64,000 bases of DNA, from assembly GCA_965216035.1 (NCBI GenBank), contig CBDCFM010000021.1, positions 310,001 through 374,000 on the forward strand, in the 5' to 3' direction. How positions within the stretch are numbered: the stretch's first letter is position 1; every line of letters starts with the position of its first letter. The position numbers and the translations under genes are program-made. This DNA is from G963664115 sp965216035. GTDB taxonomy: Bacteria > Acidobacteriota > Terriglobia > 20CM-2-55-15. The notes beneath the pieces are model-generated. The model was given only the letters and a program-made list of their open reading frames with translations. It was not told the origin of the DNA and ran no database searches. Positions 8,303 to 17,395 of the stretch are shown here, one piece after another.

Positions 8303-9688
8303 GAGTTATTGTCAAAAGTGGTGTTTAGGAGATTGATTCAAGCGGCGGTCTGATCGAGCTTTGTCACTTCGATTCCATCGTTAAATTTCACTCCAGTAAT
8401 CACCTTGACCAGATCATCGAATCCTCGTAATCGTCGCCAGTTCTTCTCAGCGCACTGACCCAGCTTGAACATCATGTGCAGCATTCCATGCCGTGTCAGG
8501 CAGCCTCTGGATCGCTTGGTTCGGTGTCGAATGGTGGCAAAGGTCGATTCAATGGGATTAGTCGTTCGGATGCTGTGCCAGTGCTTGGCCGGAAAGCCGT
8601 AAAAGGCCAGCAGTGCTTCTCTGTCTTTCTGCAGGCAGACAGTGGCTTTCGGATACTTCGGCTCATAGGTTTCAATGAACAGATCGAATGCCTTCTCGGC
8701 ATCTGCGTGTGTCTCAGCCTTCCAGATCGCGTGCAGTGCCTGTTTCGCTTTCGCCTGAACCGACTTGGGTAAGCAGTTGAGCACATTCATGGTCTTGTGC
8801 ATCCAGCAGCGTTGTTGGTGTGTCTGGGGATAGATTTCCTCCAGTGCGGCCCAGAACCCCATCGCCCCGTCACCGATGGCCAAGTTCGGAATATTCATCC
8901 CTCGGGACTTCAGCTTCAACAAGACCTCACGCCAACTCTGTGTCGATTCCCGTACACCGTCTTCGATCGCCAGAAAACGCTTCTCTCCGCGTTCATTCAC
9001 GCCGATTACGACCAACGCACACAACTTGGTTTGTTCGGCTCGAAGTCCGCTGTAGATACCGTCGGCCCAGACATAGACCCAGCGGTCGGCGTCCAAACGC
9101 TGGTCGCACCCGATGCGGTACTCTTCAGCCCAGACCTGTTTCAAGCGCGATACCGTGCTCGCTGACAGGCCCTGCGCCTTCGGACCGACAAGAACTTTCA
9201 GGGCGTCACCCATCTCGCCGCTGGAGACGCCTTTCAAATACAACCACGGCACGGCGGCTTCCATCGACTGCGTCTTCCGAATGTAGGGGGGTACCAGGGC
9301 CGAGCGGAACGTCACAGCTTCGCCCATCTTGGCGCGCACCTTCGGGATTTGCACCGTTACCGGACCCAGGCCAGTCTGCAGCTCGCGTTCAGGCAGATAA
9401 CCGTTGCGCACCACTCCAGTCTTCCCCGTCTCGGTTCGCCGATCGCCGTGCTGGGATAGCAGTTCGGACAGTTCGGCTTCCACAGCGCGTTGGATCAGCT
9501 CTTGCGCCCCCGTTCGTAGCAGGTCGGTCACTGGGTCTGCAATCGCTTCTCGATCTTCCAGTTCAATAACGATACTCTTACTCATAGTGGCGTATCTCCT
9601 TTGGTTGCTTTGAAGTCTTGTAAACAACAAATCAACCAGATACGCCGCTTTTCTTCAATCCCTCAAACACCAGATTCGGTTATAACTC
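8303..9688 (-). mobile_element. IS256-family element, copy 1 (1386 bp)
   Basis: Both ends start with GAGTTAT and continue into a TGGTGTTT-containing inverted repeat. The element is flanked by a perfect 9-bp duplication CCCATAGTC (8294-8302 and 9689-9697). It sits in intergenic DNA just upstream of the duplicated leader at 9708. Length is identical to copies at 18155, 28494 and 43681. Point differences place copies 1 and 3 in one subgroup (RTGAQ, RAKMGEA) and 2 and 4 in another (RAGAQ, RAKTGEA). Confidence 0.95.
8338..9585 (-). CDS. IS256-family (Mutator-type) transposase, copy 1
   Basis: Predicted 415 residues starting MSKSIVIELED at 9585, behind AAAGGAGA; the longer frame starting MLFTRL is not supported by a ribosome site. 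DDE residues lie in VWADGIYSGL, AIGDGAMGFW and NPIESTFATIRHRTK. The C-W-x-H-K motif (CWMHKTMNVL) typical of the family is present. Intact. Private changes include TGKTGVV and WHSIRTTNP. Confidence 0.95.
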   Translation of the reverse strand: MSKSIVIELEDREAIADPVTDLLRTGAQELIQRAVEAELSELLSQHGDRRTETGKTGVVRNGYLPERELQTGLGPVTVQIPKVRAKMGEAVTFRSALVPPYIRKTQSMEAAVPWLYLKGVSSGEMGDALKVLVGPKAQGLSASTVSRLKQVWAEEYRIGCDQRLDADRWVYVWADGIYSGLRAEQTKLCALVVIGVNERGEKRFLAIEDGVRESTQSWREVLLKLKSRGMNIPNLAIGDGAMGFWAALEEIYPQTHQQRCWMHKTMNVLNCLPKSVQAKAKQALHAIWKAETHADAEKAFDLFIETYEPKYPKATVCLQKDREALLAFYGFPAKHWHSIRTTNPIESTFATIRHRTKRSRGCLTRHGMLHMMFKLGQCAEKNWRRLRGFDDLVKVITGVKFNDGIEVTKLDQTAA

Positions 9689-9707
9689 CCCATAGTCGTC
9701 CAGCACC

Positions 9708-9851
9708 AAAAAGATCTCAAGTAATCGCTGTGTGCTTTTCGCGGTTCCAGAATTTCCGCGGTCTCATCCTTCGGGTTTGTCGTCTTAGGCCTTGAAGGTA
9801 GCTGTCGATTCGTTCTGAAACGACGTTCGACAACATAAAGGAGGGCGAGTG
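9708..9851 (+). promoter_or_regulatory. duplicated promoter/leader region, copy 2 (upstream of desaturase gene)
   Basis: Aligns with 1229-1380 through the GTTTGTCGTCTTAG core, CTTGAAGG and the terminal AAGGAGG (9838-9844). Conservation of the core and loss of similarity after the ribosome site indicate a shared regulatory region rather than a shared gene. The IS256 copy 1 insertion ends just upstream (9688) and may have separated the region from an upstream operator. Confidence 0.6.
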
Positions 9852-9941
9852 ATGATGATTCTGAGGGGCTTTTTGAGTGAAATGACTTACTCTTCGTTCA
9901 TTCGGTTCGATGTCTTGGAGGGACTCACCAATGCTAGCTAG
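9852..9941 (+). CDS. 29-codon leader ORF overlapping the desaturase start
   Basis: ATG 9852 follows a strong AAGGAGG by 7 nt, and the frame runs MMILRGFLSEMTYSSF to TAG 9939-9941. It overlaps the desaturase start codon (9931) by 11 bp. Its ribosome site is the best in the region and corresponds to that of the SPFH gene in the duplicated leader. It could be a translationally coupled leader peptide or the leftover 5' end of a replaced gene. Confidence 0.45.
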   Translation: MMILRGFLSEMTYSSFIRFDVLEGLTNAS

Positions 9942-10848
9942 AAATACCACCTATATCAGTAGTTTATTGATTCTGCCTGCATTGTTCGCGTTTTTTTACG
10001 CGATTCGCGTTCTAACGGACGGTAACGCACTCAGCCAAACGAAATGGTTCACATTGTCAATCATTGGCACAATGATCGTTTTGGAACGACTCTACAGATA
10101 TAGATACGCTGTTTCTCAGCGGTCTGTTCTGGTCAGGGATATTTCGTCTACGCTGGTCAATCTGTATGTCACAGGTGCCGTGGCCGGGTTGGTCTTCTTA
10201 CCTGTGCTGGCGTTCTTCCCAGAGTTCTTTTTCGGCCGCACTTTGTTCTTTGCTTACTCGGAGCAACTCGGACCGTTCTGGTTACAGGTTCCTGTGACTA
10301 TGTTGTTGGTCAGTTTTTTTCGTTACTGGATGCATCGGTTGCAACATAAAGTCCCGTTTCTGTGGGAGCTTCACTCGTATCACCACGGCGTAACGGATCT
10401 GAAAGCCTCGAATTTATTAGTTTCGCACCCCATTGATTACGCCCTTCGAAACGTTCTGGTGTTTACTCTGCTGGGCCTCATTGGCTTTAATCCATTCGCA
10501 ATTCTGATCGGTGTCAGTGCGATCAGAGTAACCGCAGCCTTTTCTCATTGTGGCGGCGATGTAAAGGGAGGGGTCTTTAACTACATATTCGTGACGCCGG
10601 AGGTCCACCGATGGCATCACTCTGCCAAGGTTCCCTCCGGGCACAAATATTCAGTCAATTATGGCGTGGGATTCGTCGTTTGGGATCTAATATTCGGAAC
10701 TTTCCATTTGCCCCAAAAGGATGGCCAACCCGAACAACCAGAACGAATAGGGCATCCCGGCGGATTAGCTGACGAGACTAACTATCTAAAGTTGTTATTA
10801 GTTCCGTTCGGGCTGCAAAGACTGTTTCCTATTTTGAAGCGAATTTAG
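9931..10848 (+). CDS. sterol desaturase/fatty acid hydroxylase family membrane di-iron enzyme
   Basis: Predicted 305 residues from ATG 9931, with GGAGGG upstream at 9916-9921. Hydrophobic segments at about residues 7-28, 40-60 and 75-100 give a multi-pass membrane protein. The three histidine clusters of the superfamily are present: HRLQH, HSYHH and HRWHH. These bind the di-iron centre that hydroxylates or desaturates an aliphatic chain using O2. The substrate cannot be read from sequence. The gene is preceded by a leader ORF and the duplicated promoter region, suggesting shared control with the SPFH gene. Confidence 0.88.
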   Translation: MLARNTTYISSLLILPALFAFFYAIRVLTDGNALSQTKWFTLSIIGTMIVLERLYRYRYAVSQRSVLVRDISSTLVNLYVTGAVAGLVFLPVLAFFPEFFFGRTLFFAYSEQLGPFWLQVPVTMLLVSFFRYWMHRLQHKVPFLWELHSYHHGVTDLKASNLLVSHPIDYALRNVLVFTLLGLIGFNPFAILIGVSAIRVTAAFSHCGGDVKGGVFNYIFVTPEVHRWHHSAKVPSGHKYSVNYGVGFVVWDLIFGTFHLPQKDGQPEQPERIGHPGGLADETNYLKLLLVPFGLQRLFPILKRI

Positions 10849-10895
10849 TGCTGGCGATCCTTTGCCCGAAATGAAGGGCAAAAACCGAGGAGCGG

Positions 10896-12266
10896 TTGAT
10901 CTTGTTAAGTCACGAGGAAACGGCGGACCGCGAAGAACGGATCAGTGAAATCATAGCCTCCTGGCTTGAATTACTGAATGCGGGAGATTCTCCAACACCG
11001 GAGGAAGTCCTGGCGCGTTATCCGCAGTTCGAGAAGGAACTGAAGGAGTTCTTCGAAAATGACGCGTTGGTTCGAGGCGCCTTCAAGCCGTCGGGCGGCG
11101 CACTCTGCTTTGGCAACGACTACGAGATTCTCGACGAGATTGGCCATGGAGGAATGGGAATCGTTTACAAGTGCCATCAGAAGAGTCTGGACAAGATCGT
11201 CGCCATCAAGACGATTACCGGAGGCCCGCTGGCCACTCAAAGAGAGATCGAGAGCATCTGGAAGGAAGCACAAAAGGCGGCGGGCCTGCACCATCCGAAC
11301 ATCGTGACGGTGCATCATATTGCCGAAAACAGGGGCCGGCACTTCTTTGTAATGGAGTGCATTGAGGGCCAGAGTCTTGCGGATCTGGTCCGTACTGGAC
11401 CCCTGCCGCCGGCGAAAGCGGCACACTATGTCAAGACGATCGCGGAAGCGATCCACTACGCGCATCAACGACAAATTCTGCATTGCGACCTCAAGCCGGC
11501 GAACATCCTGGTCGATGAAGAAGGAAAACCGTACGTGACGGATTTCGGATTGTCGAGGCGTCTCGGAGAGGGCGCAAAATTTCTGCTTGCAAGCGCGTTG
11601 GGAGGAACGCCCGAATATATGGCGCCTGAGCAGGCAGCGAGCGGCGAGTTGACGACGGCAACGGACGTGTATGGGCTCGGTGCCACCCTGTATACGCTGC
11701 TGACCGGATATCCTCCATTTCATGCGAAGGCCCTGCTGGGGTTAATGAAACAGGTGCGCGAGGAAGATCCGAAACGCCCGAGAGAGCGAAATCCAGCGGT
11801 GGACAAAGATCTGGACGCGATCTGTATGAAGTGTCTCAACAAGGACAAGGACAGGCGTTACGGATCGGCATACGGGCTGGCAAGAGATCTGGCTCAGTAT
11901 CAGACAGGCGAGGAGACCACGTCGCGCGCCTGGGACTGGAAAGAACGGATGACAGGATGGCGCCGCCGAAACCCTCTCATCGCGGGCCTGATTTCAGCGG
12001 TGATCATGACTTCAATAATGGCTGTGGTGGTGGCAGTGTCCATCGTCGATGCTCGCAAAGACGCCCTCCTTCAAGAGACACTCCAAAGCAACAGTTTTGC
12101 AGCAAGAGATCTCGCACAGACGGCCTTGCTTCAGTTAAGGGATTTAGGCCGCGCCGTCGAACTGGCTGCCCGCGACACGACGTTGTCCGGGCTCCTGGAG
12201 AGACGGGATGTCGCTGGTCTGCAGCCATACCTTCAACGGATGTGCAGTCCGGATCGCTTTGACAAC
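10896..12266 (+). pseudogene. receptor Ser/Thr protein kinase, 5' part of an IS21-split gene
   Basis: The frame probably starts at TTG 10896 or 10902 behind GAGGAG. An N-terminal stretch of Planctomycetes type (EEVLARYPQFEKELKEFF) precedes a complete kinase domain: GHGGMG loop, Lys in VAIKTI, catalytic HCDLKPANIL, DFG in VTDFGLS, and MAPEQ. A transmembrane helix follows (LIAGLISAVIMTSIMAVVVA). The extracytoplasmic part begins and is cut at about 12266 by IS21 element 2. The sensor part resumes at 14885. The catalytic loop has Cys in place of Arg (HCD rather than HRD). Confidence 0.8.
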
Positions 12267-12455
12267 GTAAAAAGGACCCACCCCGATCGAGTAAAAGGGA
12301 CCCACCCCCTGGTTAATGGTTTGTAAGCGATTCCGCCGTCGAGGCTGTGGGAAGTGTGGGAGCCGAAGGCTTCCAAGCCACCGTGGGAGCGCGCTGGCTT
12401 TGCAGCGGGTTCCCATGGGGGCGGCACTTTCCACAGCCCGCCGCGCCCGCGGTTT

Positions 12456-13247
12456 TCACGCGGATCCTCCGGCGGACCGGGGTTTGTTCTTCCGTTTGCT
12501 AGCGGCGCCGAGACTGTCGGTAAACCGGATACTTTCCCACTCGAACTGGTGAATGGCGCAGTGATGGGTCAGCCGGTCCAGCAGGGCTGTGGTCAGTGCG
12601 GCGTCACCGAAGACGCTGGTCCACTGTGCAAACGGCAAGTTCGATGTGACGATCAGCGAACCCTTTTCGTAGCGGTCCGAGAAGACCTGAAACAGCAACT
12701 GCGCCCCCTCGGCCGAGAACGGGATATAGCCGACTTCGTCCACGATGAGCAGCTCGAAGCGGGACAACTTCGCCAGGTGCCGCTTTAGTTGCCGTTCCTC
12801 GCGCGACTCGATCAAGGTGTTGACCAGCCCGGCTGCCGTGGTGAACCCGACGCGGTAGCCCCTCCGGCAGGCTTCCACACCCAGCACCGTGGCGGCATGG
12901 GTTTTACCGGTTCCGTGCTTGCCCAACAGGACGACGTTCTCGTGCCGGGTAATGTAGCCGCACTCGGCATAGTCGCGAACCTGGACCGCATCGAGCACTG
13001 GCCACTTCTTCAGGTCCGTGGTCTCCAGGGTCTTGAGCAGTGGGAACCGGGCCTCCCGCAGTCGACGCTGGACCTGATTGGCTTGCCGCTGCTCCAGCTC
13101 GCGGCTGGCCAGAGCCAATAGAAAGCCGGTGTGCCCCTCGCCGGCCTCTTTAGCCTGTCGGGCGTGTTCCCGCCACTCCCGCACCATGGCCGGAAGCCGG
13201 AGTTGCCGCAGTGCGTCGTCGAGAACGATCTCCTGACCCGGACTCAT
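12456..13247 (-). CDS. istB: IS21-family helper ATPase IstB (element 2)
   Basis: Predicted 263 residues from ATG 13247. Walker A reads GKHGTGKTHA and Walker B reads LLIVDEVGYIPF, in the IstB/DnaC AAA+ fold. The start overlaps the extended istA frame (GTGCGATGAG). It looks intact. Confidence 0.92.
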   Translation of the reverse strand: MSPGQEIVLDDALRQLRLPAMVREWREHARQAKEAGEGHTGFLLALASRELEQRQANQVQRRLREARFPLLKTLETTDLKKWPVLDAVQVRDYAECGYITRHENVVLLGKHGTGKTHAATVLGVEACRRGYRVGFTTAAGLVNTLIESREERQLKRHLAKLSRFELLIVDEVGYIPFSAEGAQLLFQVFSDRYEKGSLIVTSNLPFAQWTSVFGDAALTTALLDRLTHHCAIHQFEWESIRFTDSLGAASKRKNKPRSAGGSA

Positions 13248-13374
13248 CGCACACCCCCAGCCAGGAGACGGTCATATTGATCCAGATCGGCCCGGGCGAT
13301 CGTCAGATCGGTGATACCGGGCATCAACCCGGACTCGAGCGGTGCATGGGATCGAGTCGGCGTGTCCTCCCGCA

Positions 13375-14766
13375 TCAGAATGTGCCGCACCGCTTCCACT
13401 CGATACAGTGGGCATCGAGCGCTTCCTGGATGGCCGATGACACCCGATCCAGATCCCAGTCCTGGTGGAGTTGCAGGATGCCGATGAACTCCCGGGTGCC
13501 CCGGCTGTATCCATGCCGATCCCGCAACCGCTCCAGCGCGGTCTCATATTGGGTCGGCCATTGATCCCGCCACTGCCGGATCGGCCGGGCGCTCTCAAAC
13601 GAGGCCACCTTCCGCCGGATCAACTCCAGGTAGTGCAACGGATCAATCCGCCAGTCGCTATGACCGAAGGCGCGGTCATGTTCGGCCACCTTCTTCTGGT
13701 CCGCGTAAAAGCTCACCCGGTCACAGCCGATATGGGCCCAGAGCCGGCGTCCCACATATGCGGTCGGCACCGAATACCGGTTCTGATCCACCTGGGCCGT
13801 CTGGTACGGGCTGATCCGCACACCCACCACCTTCGTGTTCTCGAATCGGGTGCCCGGCAGCGCCAGCAGGTACGCGCGTTCTGCTCCATGGCGTTCCCCG
13901 ATCGTCCGATCGTCGGACCGGCCGCCGATCCTCCGCTGGTTGTCGGCGCCGCAGCGTTCCAGCAACTGCGCGTTCAACTCGTCGAAGTCGGTCACCTCGG
14001 GAACCGGCACCAGGAAGTTTCTCCGTGCGAAGCCGACCAGTCCCTCGACCCCGCCTTTCTCCTGGCCCCGCGCCGGATTGCAGAACCGTGCTTCAAACGT
14101 GTAGTGCGCCCGAAACGCTGTGAACCGCGTCTGTTCAACCCGACCCTTCCCACGCAGAATCTGTTTCACGGCGGTTTTCAGGTTATCGAACACTAACGTC
14201 GGGAAGACGCCTCCGTACCAGTCGAACCCACGGATTTGACCGTCCAGGAACATCTCCTGCCGTTCCCACGGATAGGCCCGCACAAACGCCTTGCCCGAGT
14301 ACCGAGATCTCATGCAGAACAACTTGACCTGACGGTCTTGACCGTTCATCCGGACCCAGGCCGTACCCCAGTCCACCTCGGCTTCACGGGCGTGTTCCGG
14401 GTCCAACGGCACCACAGCACCGGTCTGGTTCCAGCCCAACCGTGTCTTCCGTTCCCGAACCCAGCGGCGTACCGTCGGCTCGGCTCCGATAAATTCATGC
14501 TCCTCCACCAGACGTTGCCACACCCGGTGCGCGGTGTGGCGTTGCTTGACTGGCTGGTCCCGGTCCGCCTGGAGCCAGGCATCTACGATCCCGGCGACCG
14601 GGTCCATCACCGGACAGGCTGGCTCCTTCTCTCGCCGATACTTGGGCTCCTGTCCGGCCAATACTTTCCGGACCGTCCGTCGCGTGTGCCCGGTCTCCCG
14701 GGCGATCTGTCGAATGCTTTTCTTGTAAACCCGATGTGCAGTTCTGATCAACTCGTACTGATCCAT
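13375..14766 (-). CDS. istA: IS21-family transposase IstA (element 2), 3' frameshifted
   Basis: From ATG 14766 the frame gives 463 residues and stops at 13375-13377. DDE residues are in AREAEVDWGTAWV, PTLVFDNLKTAV and EKGGVEGLVGF. After IEWKRCGTF the expected IstA tail continues in the -1 frame as VEAVRHILMREDTPTRS and runs to a stop that overlaps istB. This indicates a one-base deletion near 13395, or a sequence error. The catalytic core is complete, but the C-terminal 45 or so residues are lost. Confidence 0.85.
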   Translation of the reverse strand: MDQYELIRTAHRVYKKSIRQIARETGHTRRTVRKVLAGQEPKYRREKEPACPVMDPVAGIVDAWLQADRDQPVKQRHTAHRVWQRLVEEHEFIGAEPTVRRWVRERKTRLGWNQTGAVVPLDPEHAREAEVDWGTAWVRMNGQDRQVKLFCMRSRYSGKAFVRAYPWERQEMFLDGQIRGFDWYGGVFPTLVFDNLKTAVKQILRGKGRVEQTRFTAFRAHYTFEARFCNPARGQEKGGVEGLVGFARRNFLVPVPEVTDFDELNAQLLERCGADNQRRIGGRSDDRTIGERHGAERAYLLALPGTRFENTKVVGVRISPYQTAQVDQNRYSVPTAYVGRRLWAHIGCDRVSFYADQKKVAEHDRAFGHSDWRIDPLHYLELIRRKVASFESARPIRQWRDQWPTQYETALERLRDRHGYSRGTREFIGILQLHQDWDLDRVSSAIQEALDAHCIEWKRCGTF

Positions 14767-14884
14767 CCCTATCAATCCTCACCTCCCACTCGCGTGCCTG
14801 TTCATCCAGTTCACGCTTCGGGGGAGGCTATCAGGGGTGGGTCCCTTTTCCTCGATCAGAGCCCCATTTGGTGGGTCCCTTTTA

Positions 14885-15679
14885 CGTTATCGAAATCAGC
14901 CGGAGTCCATCGTCTTTGTCAGTTGCTCTGTTATGGATGCGGACGGCGTCCAGATAGCACGCTTCGCACCGGGTGAAGAAATTCAACTCACTCCTGAAAG
15001 ATTCAGTTGGAGAGATTACTTTCAAGGTGCGAGGATGCATAGCGGCCAGGAGGGAAGAAGGTCCGTTCATGTCTCGAAGGTCTACCTCAGCCGGAACGAT
15101 GATCTCTACAAGTTTGCAATATCGGCTCCGATACTGGGGGAGGACATGCAGTTTCTTGGAGTCATCGTAAGCGGCGTGACGACAGATGCAGCCATGGGTC
15201 TCGTTGATCTCGAAGACGGCCGCCGCACGGTAGCGCTCATGGCTCCCCGAGACACGGACCAGCCCGATTCGCCGATCCGGCCCGATGCGGCGGTGATTCT
15301 CTTTCACCCGGCGTACGAGCGCGGCGTGCGGGCGGTCGAATTCGAGCGGATAAATCCGATGCCCGCAATTAAGGAAGGGATACACGACGCCGAGCTCGAC
15401 GATTCCGAGCAACGCCTACCCGCTGATGATGGCTATGCCGACCCTGTCGGGTACGTTGAGAGGGATTACGAGGGGCGTTGGATCGCTGGATTTGCTCCGG
15501 TGGGGAGCAGTGGATTTGTAGTCATTGTCCAACAACCTTACGAAGAAGCGTTGGCTCTGGATTTTTCGACTCTGAGATATCTCATTCTCGGAAGCGCCAT
15601 CATCATGTTTCTGACGGTGACTGCGGTTGCCGTAGTTCTAGTTCTATTGCACTGGGTAAGACAGCAGAGTACGGTCTGA
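14885..15679 (+). pseudogene. receptor Ser/Thr kinase, 3' part: cache-like sensor domain and second TM helix
   Basis: The frame resumes as RYRNQPESIVFVSC and runs to TGA 15677-15679. The visible layout is that of a dCache extracytoplasmic sensor: VMDADGVQIARFAPG, FSWRDYFQGAR, VSKVYLSRNDDLYKFAISAP and LGVIVSGVTTDAAM. A C-terminal transmembrane helix follows (LRYLILGSAIIMFLTVTAVA). With 10896-12266 it would form an unusual kinase with the sensor after the kinase and between two TM helices. IS21 element 2 separates the two parts. Confidence 0.75.
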
Positions 15680-15699
15680 TTTGTGTTCGCGTTGCTGCA

Positions 15700-15955
15700 C
15701 CTTCACTAATAGGCGCTCGGCGATTTCACGCCACGAGTGCGATCGGGCCGCGTTTCAACTGGTCGGTGAGCGTGTCGCCTTCAACAAGTTCGAGAACGAG
15801 GAACCGAGTCCCGCTAGATTATTCCAGCCCGTATATCGCAGCAATGTTGGGGTGATTCAGTGAAGCCAGGAGTTTGGCTTCACGTTCAAACCGAGCCAGA
15901 CGATCCGCGTCCTTGGAAAACTCTTCAGGAAGGGTCTTAATGGCGACTTCACGAC
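15700..15955 (-). pseudogene. relic of a Ser/Thr kinase N-terminal domain
   Basis: Minus-strand translation gives the kinase stretch REVAIKTLPEEF, then DADRLARFEREAKLLASLNH and PNIAAIYGLE before an in-frame TAA. It resumes as FLVLELVEGDTLTDQLKRG and breaks again. It matches the N-lobe of the kinase at 30003-32690. Its upstream part is cut at 15955 by an IS3-type end. Confidence 0.8.
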
Positions 15956-15986
15956 TGACCCTGCCCTGGTTTCACGTACATCTTTC
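15956..15986 (+). repeat. solo IS3-type left end
   Basis: Starts TGACCCTGCCCTGGTTTCAC, identical to the left end of the IS3 element at 27351. No transposase follows, and the sequence diverges after GTACATC. The element's body has been deleted, leaving one end inside a kinase relic. Confidence 0.75.
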
Positions 15987-16019
15987 TTTATGTGAAGTGT
16001 TGCATCGACCGATTGAGAC

Positions 16020-16194
16020 CACCAGACTATACAGGCACGTGGAATTACTACGAGCGCCGATTCCGATGGATTTCGATTCCTAGAACGTCTTCAGAGGCCG
16101 GGAATCTATGGGGCCGGCACCCGTTCCTTCAATTCAAAGAACTCGTTCAAGGGATATGTCGATCCGATTGCGCTCCTTGCACGGGCCATTGATA
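16020..16194 (-). pseudogene. decayed kinase 3' end and flank
   Basis: A degraded C-terminal signature reads FFELKERVPAP before a TAG at 16108-16106. The flank at 16028-16055 (ACTATACAGG...TGGAATT) resembles the sequence after the kinase genes near 25450, 22640 and 29920. No continuous frame. It shows that the kinase array once extended here. Confidence 0.55.
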
Positions 16195-17189
16195 CTAGCG
16201 AGACAACCGTTCCGAATCGTTCGTGGTTGGATTTGATAACGGAAGGTTGTCAATGTCGACGTTTCCGCCGCTCAGCACCACGCCAACCCGACCAATGCCT
16301 ATGAGTTGTCTGAACTCCTGAGATAGAGCTGCGGCTACAGAGGTCGCCCGCTGGGTTCCACCACCAGTTTCATGCGTTCCCACAGTAGCCGCATGGCGCC
16401 CAGGATCTCGTCGTCGTTTACACGGATCACAGCTTCGACGCAGTCGCGTAAAACCGGCCAGGTAAGGTCTCCCAGGCTGACCAGCAGTCCGTCGGCGACT
16501 GTTTGTGGATCGACTGACGGGATATAGCGGTTCCCGGCTTTGGAGCGGTATGCGTCGTCCGCGCCGTAGGGCTCGGCCGCGAATACGCGCAATCGAGGGT
16601 TCAATCCCCGAACTGCGAGTGCAACTCCCGAGATGAGACCACCGCCTCCAACAGGAACCAGCAGCGCGTCCAAGTCTTTCACCTGATCCAATAGCTCCAG
16701 CGCGACAGTTCCCTGACCGGCAATGATGGCGGGGTCATTGAAGGCGGAAATGCGCGTAGCGTCGGTCTGTTTAAGCACTTCTGCAAGAGTCGCCTCGCGT
16801 CCTTCCAGGGTGGGTTCGCTCAGATACACTTGTCCGCCGTAACTCTGGACTGCGTGTCGCTTGACGATCGGTGCGTCGCCTGGCATGGCTATGTGAGCCC
16901 TAATGCCACGAATTTGGGCGGCGTACGCCAGCGCCTGTCCGTGATTACCGCTGCTGTTCGCAGCCACACCCCGTGCAGCTTCTTCCTCACTAAGGGAGAG
17001 CACAGCATTCACTGCGCCGCGCGTCTTAAAAGCGCAGCAGCGTTGCAGGTTTTCGCATTTGAAGAACAAGTTTCGGCCGGCCAGACTATCTAAGGTATTG
17101 CTGGTGGTTACCGGGGTGTGGTGGATGTGAGGCTCAATGCGAGTCGCCGCCGCACGAATGTCGTCCAGATCGACGACGTAGCTGCTCAT
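16195..17189 (-). pseudogene. threonine/serine dehydratase-type PLP enzyme, frameshifted near the C-terminus
   Basis: The start is ATG 17189. Residues 1-284 are continuous. The PLP Lys is in CAFKTRGA, the phosphate/substrate loop is SSGNHGQA, and the PLP-phosphate loop is VGGGGLISG. This identifies a fold-type II enzyme of the IlvA/TdcB/serine racemase group. After VVEPSG the frame stops. The expected tail (TSVAAALSQEFRQLIGIG, then VVLSGGNVDIDNLPL) continues in the next frame to 16195. One missing G in GCGGGCGACC near 16350 would explain it. The full product would be about 331 residues. Real mutation and sequencing error cannot be separated here. The start codon overlaps the stop of the kinase relic (TAATG). 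Confidence 0.8.
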
Positions 17190-17190
17190 T

Positions 17191-17363
17191 ATGGCACCGG
17201 CACCCGTTCCTTCAGTTCTTCAAACCAGACGTCCATGAGTGGGCGCTCACCCCAAACAATGAAAAACCGACATGTTCGTGTTCCCGATACTACGGAGGAA
17301 GGCCCGAAGTGCCTGGGCTGATTCTAAAGGACTTACGCTATATTTTCGTAACAGTTGAGGACG
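17191..17363 (-). pseudogene. kinase 3' end relic; copy 2 of the 3-copy dispersed repeat
   Basis: Best-preserved copy: the minus strand reads FFIVWGERPLMDVWFEELKE followed by RVPVP and TAA. This is a kinase-TolB C-terminus. It aligns with 899-1072 and, inverted, with 33053-33227. Its stop codon overlaps the start of the dehydratase gene. Confidence 0.7.
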
Positions 17364-17395
17364 ATGTACATCAGATGTATGCAGGGACGAACTCT

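Larger units (their letters stand above)
12267..14885 (-). mobile_element. IS21-family element 2 (about 2.6 kb)
   Basis: Both ends carry GTAAAA-GGACCCACC repeats, twice at each end, in opposite orientation (12267-12315 and 14836-14885). istA and istB lie on the minus strand. No target duplication is obvious, and direct joining of the flanks leaves the kinase frame uncertain. Boundaries may therefore be off by a few bases or a small deletion may have occurred. A solo relic of this type's end is found at 37936. Confidence 0.85.

Noticed and set aside
8820..9569. 249-codon frame opposite the IS256 transposase (repeated in all four copies)
   Set aside because: Antisense shadow of the transposase; Arg/Ser/Pro-rich and without family features.
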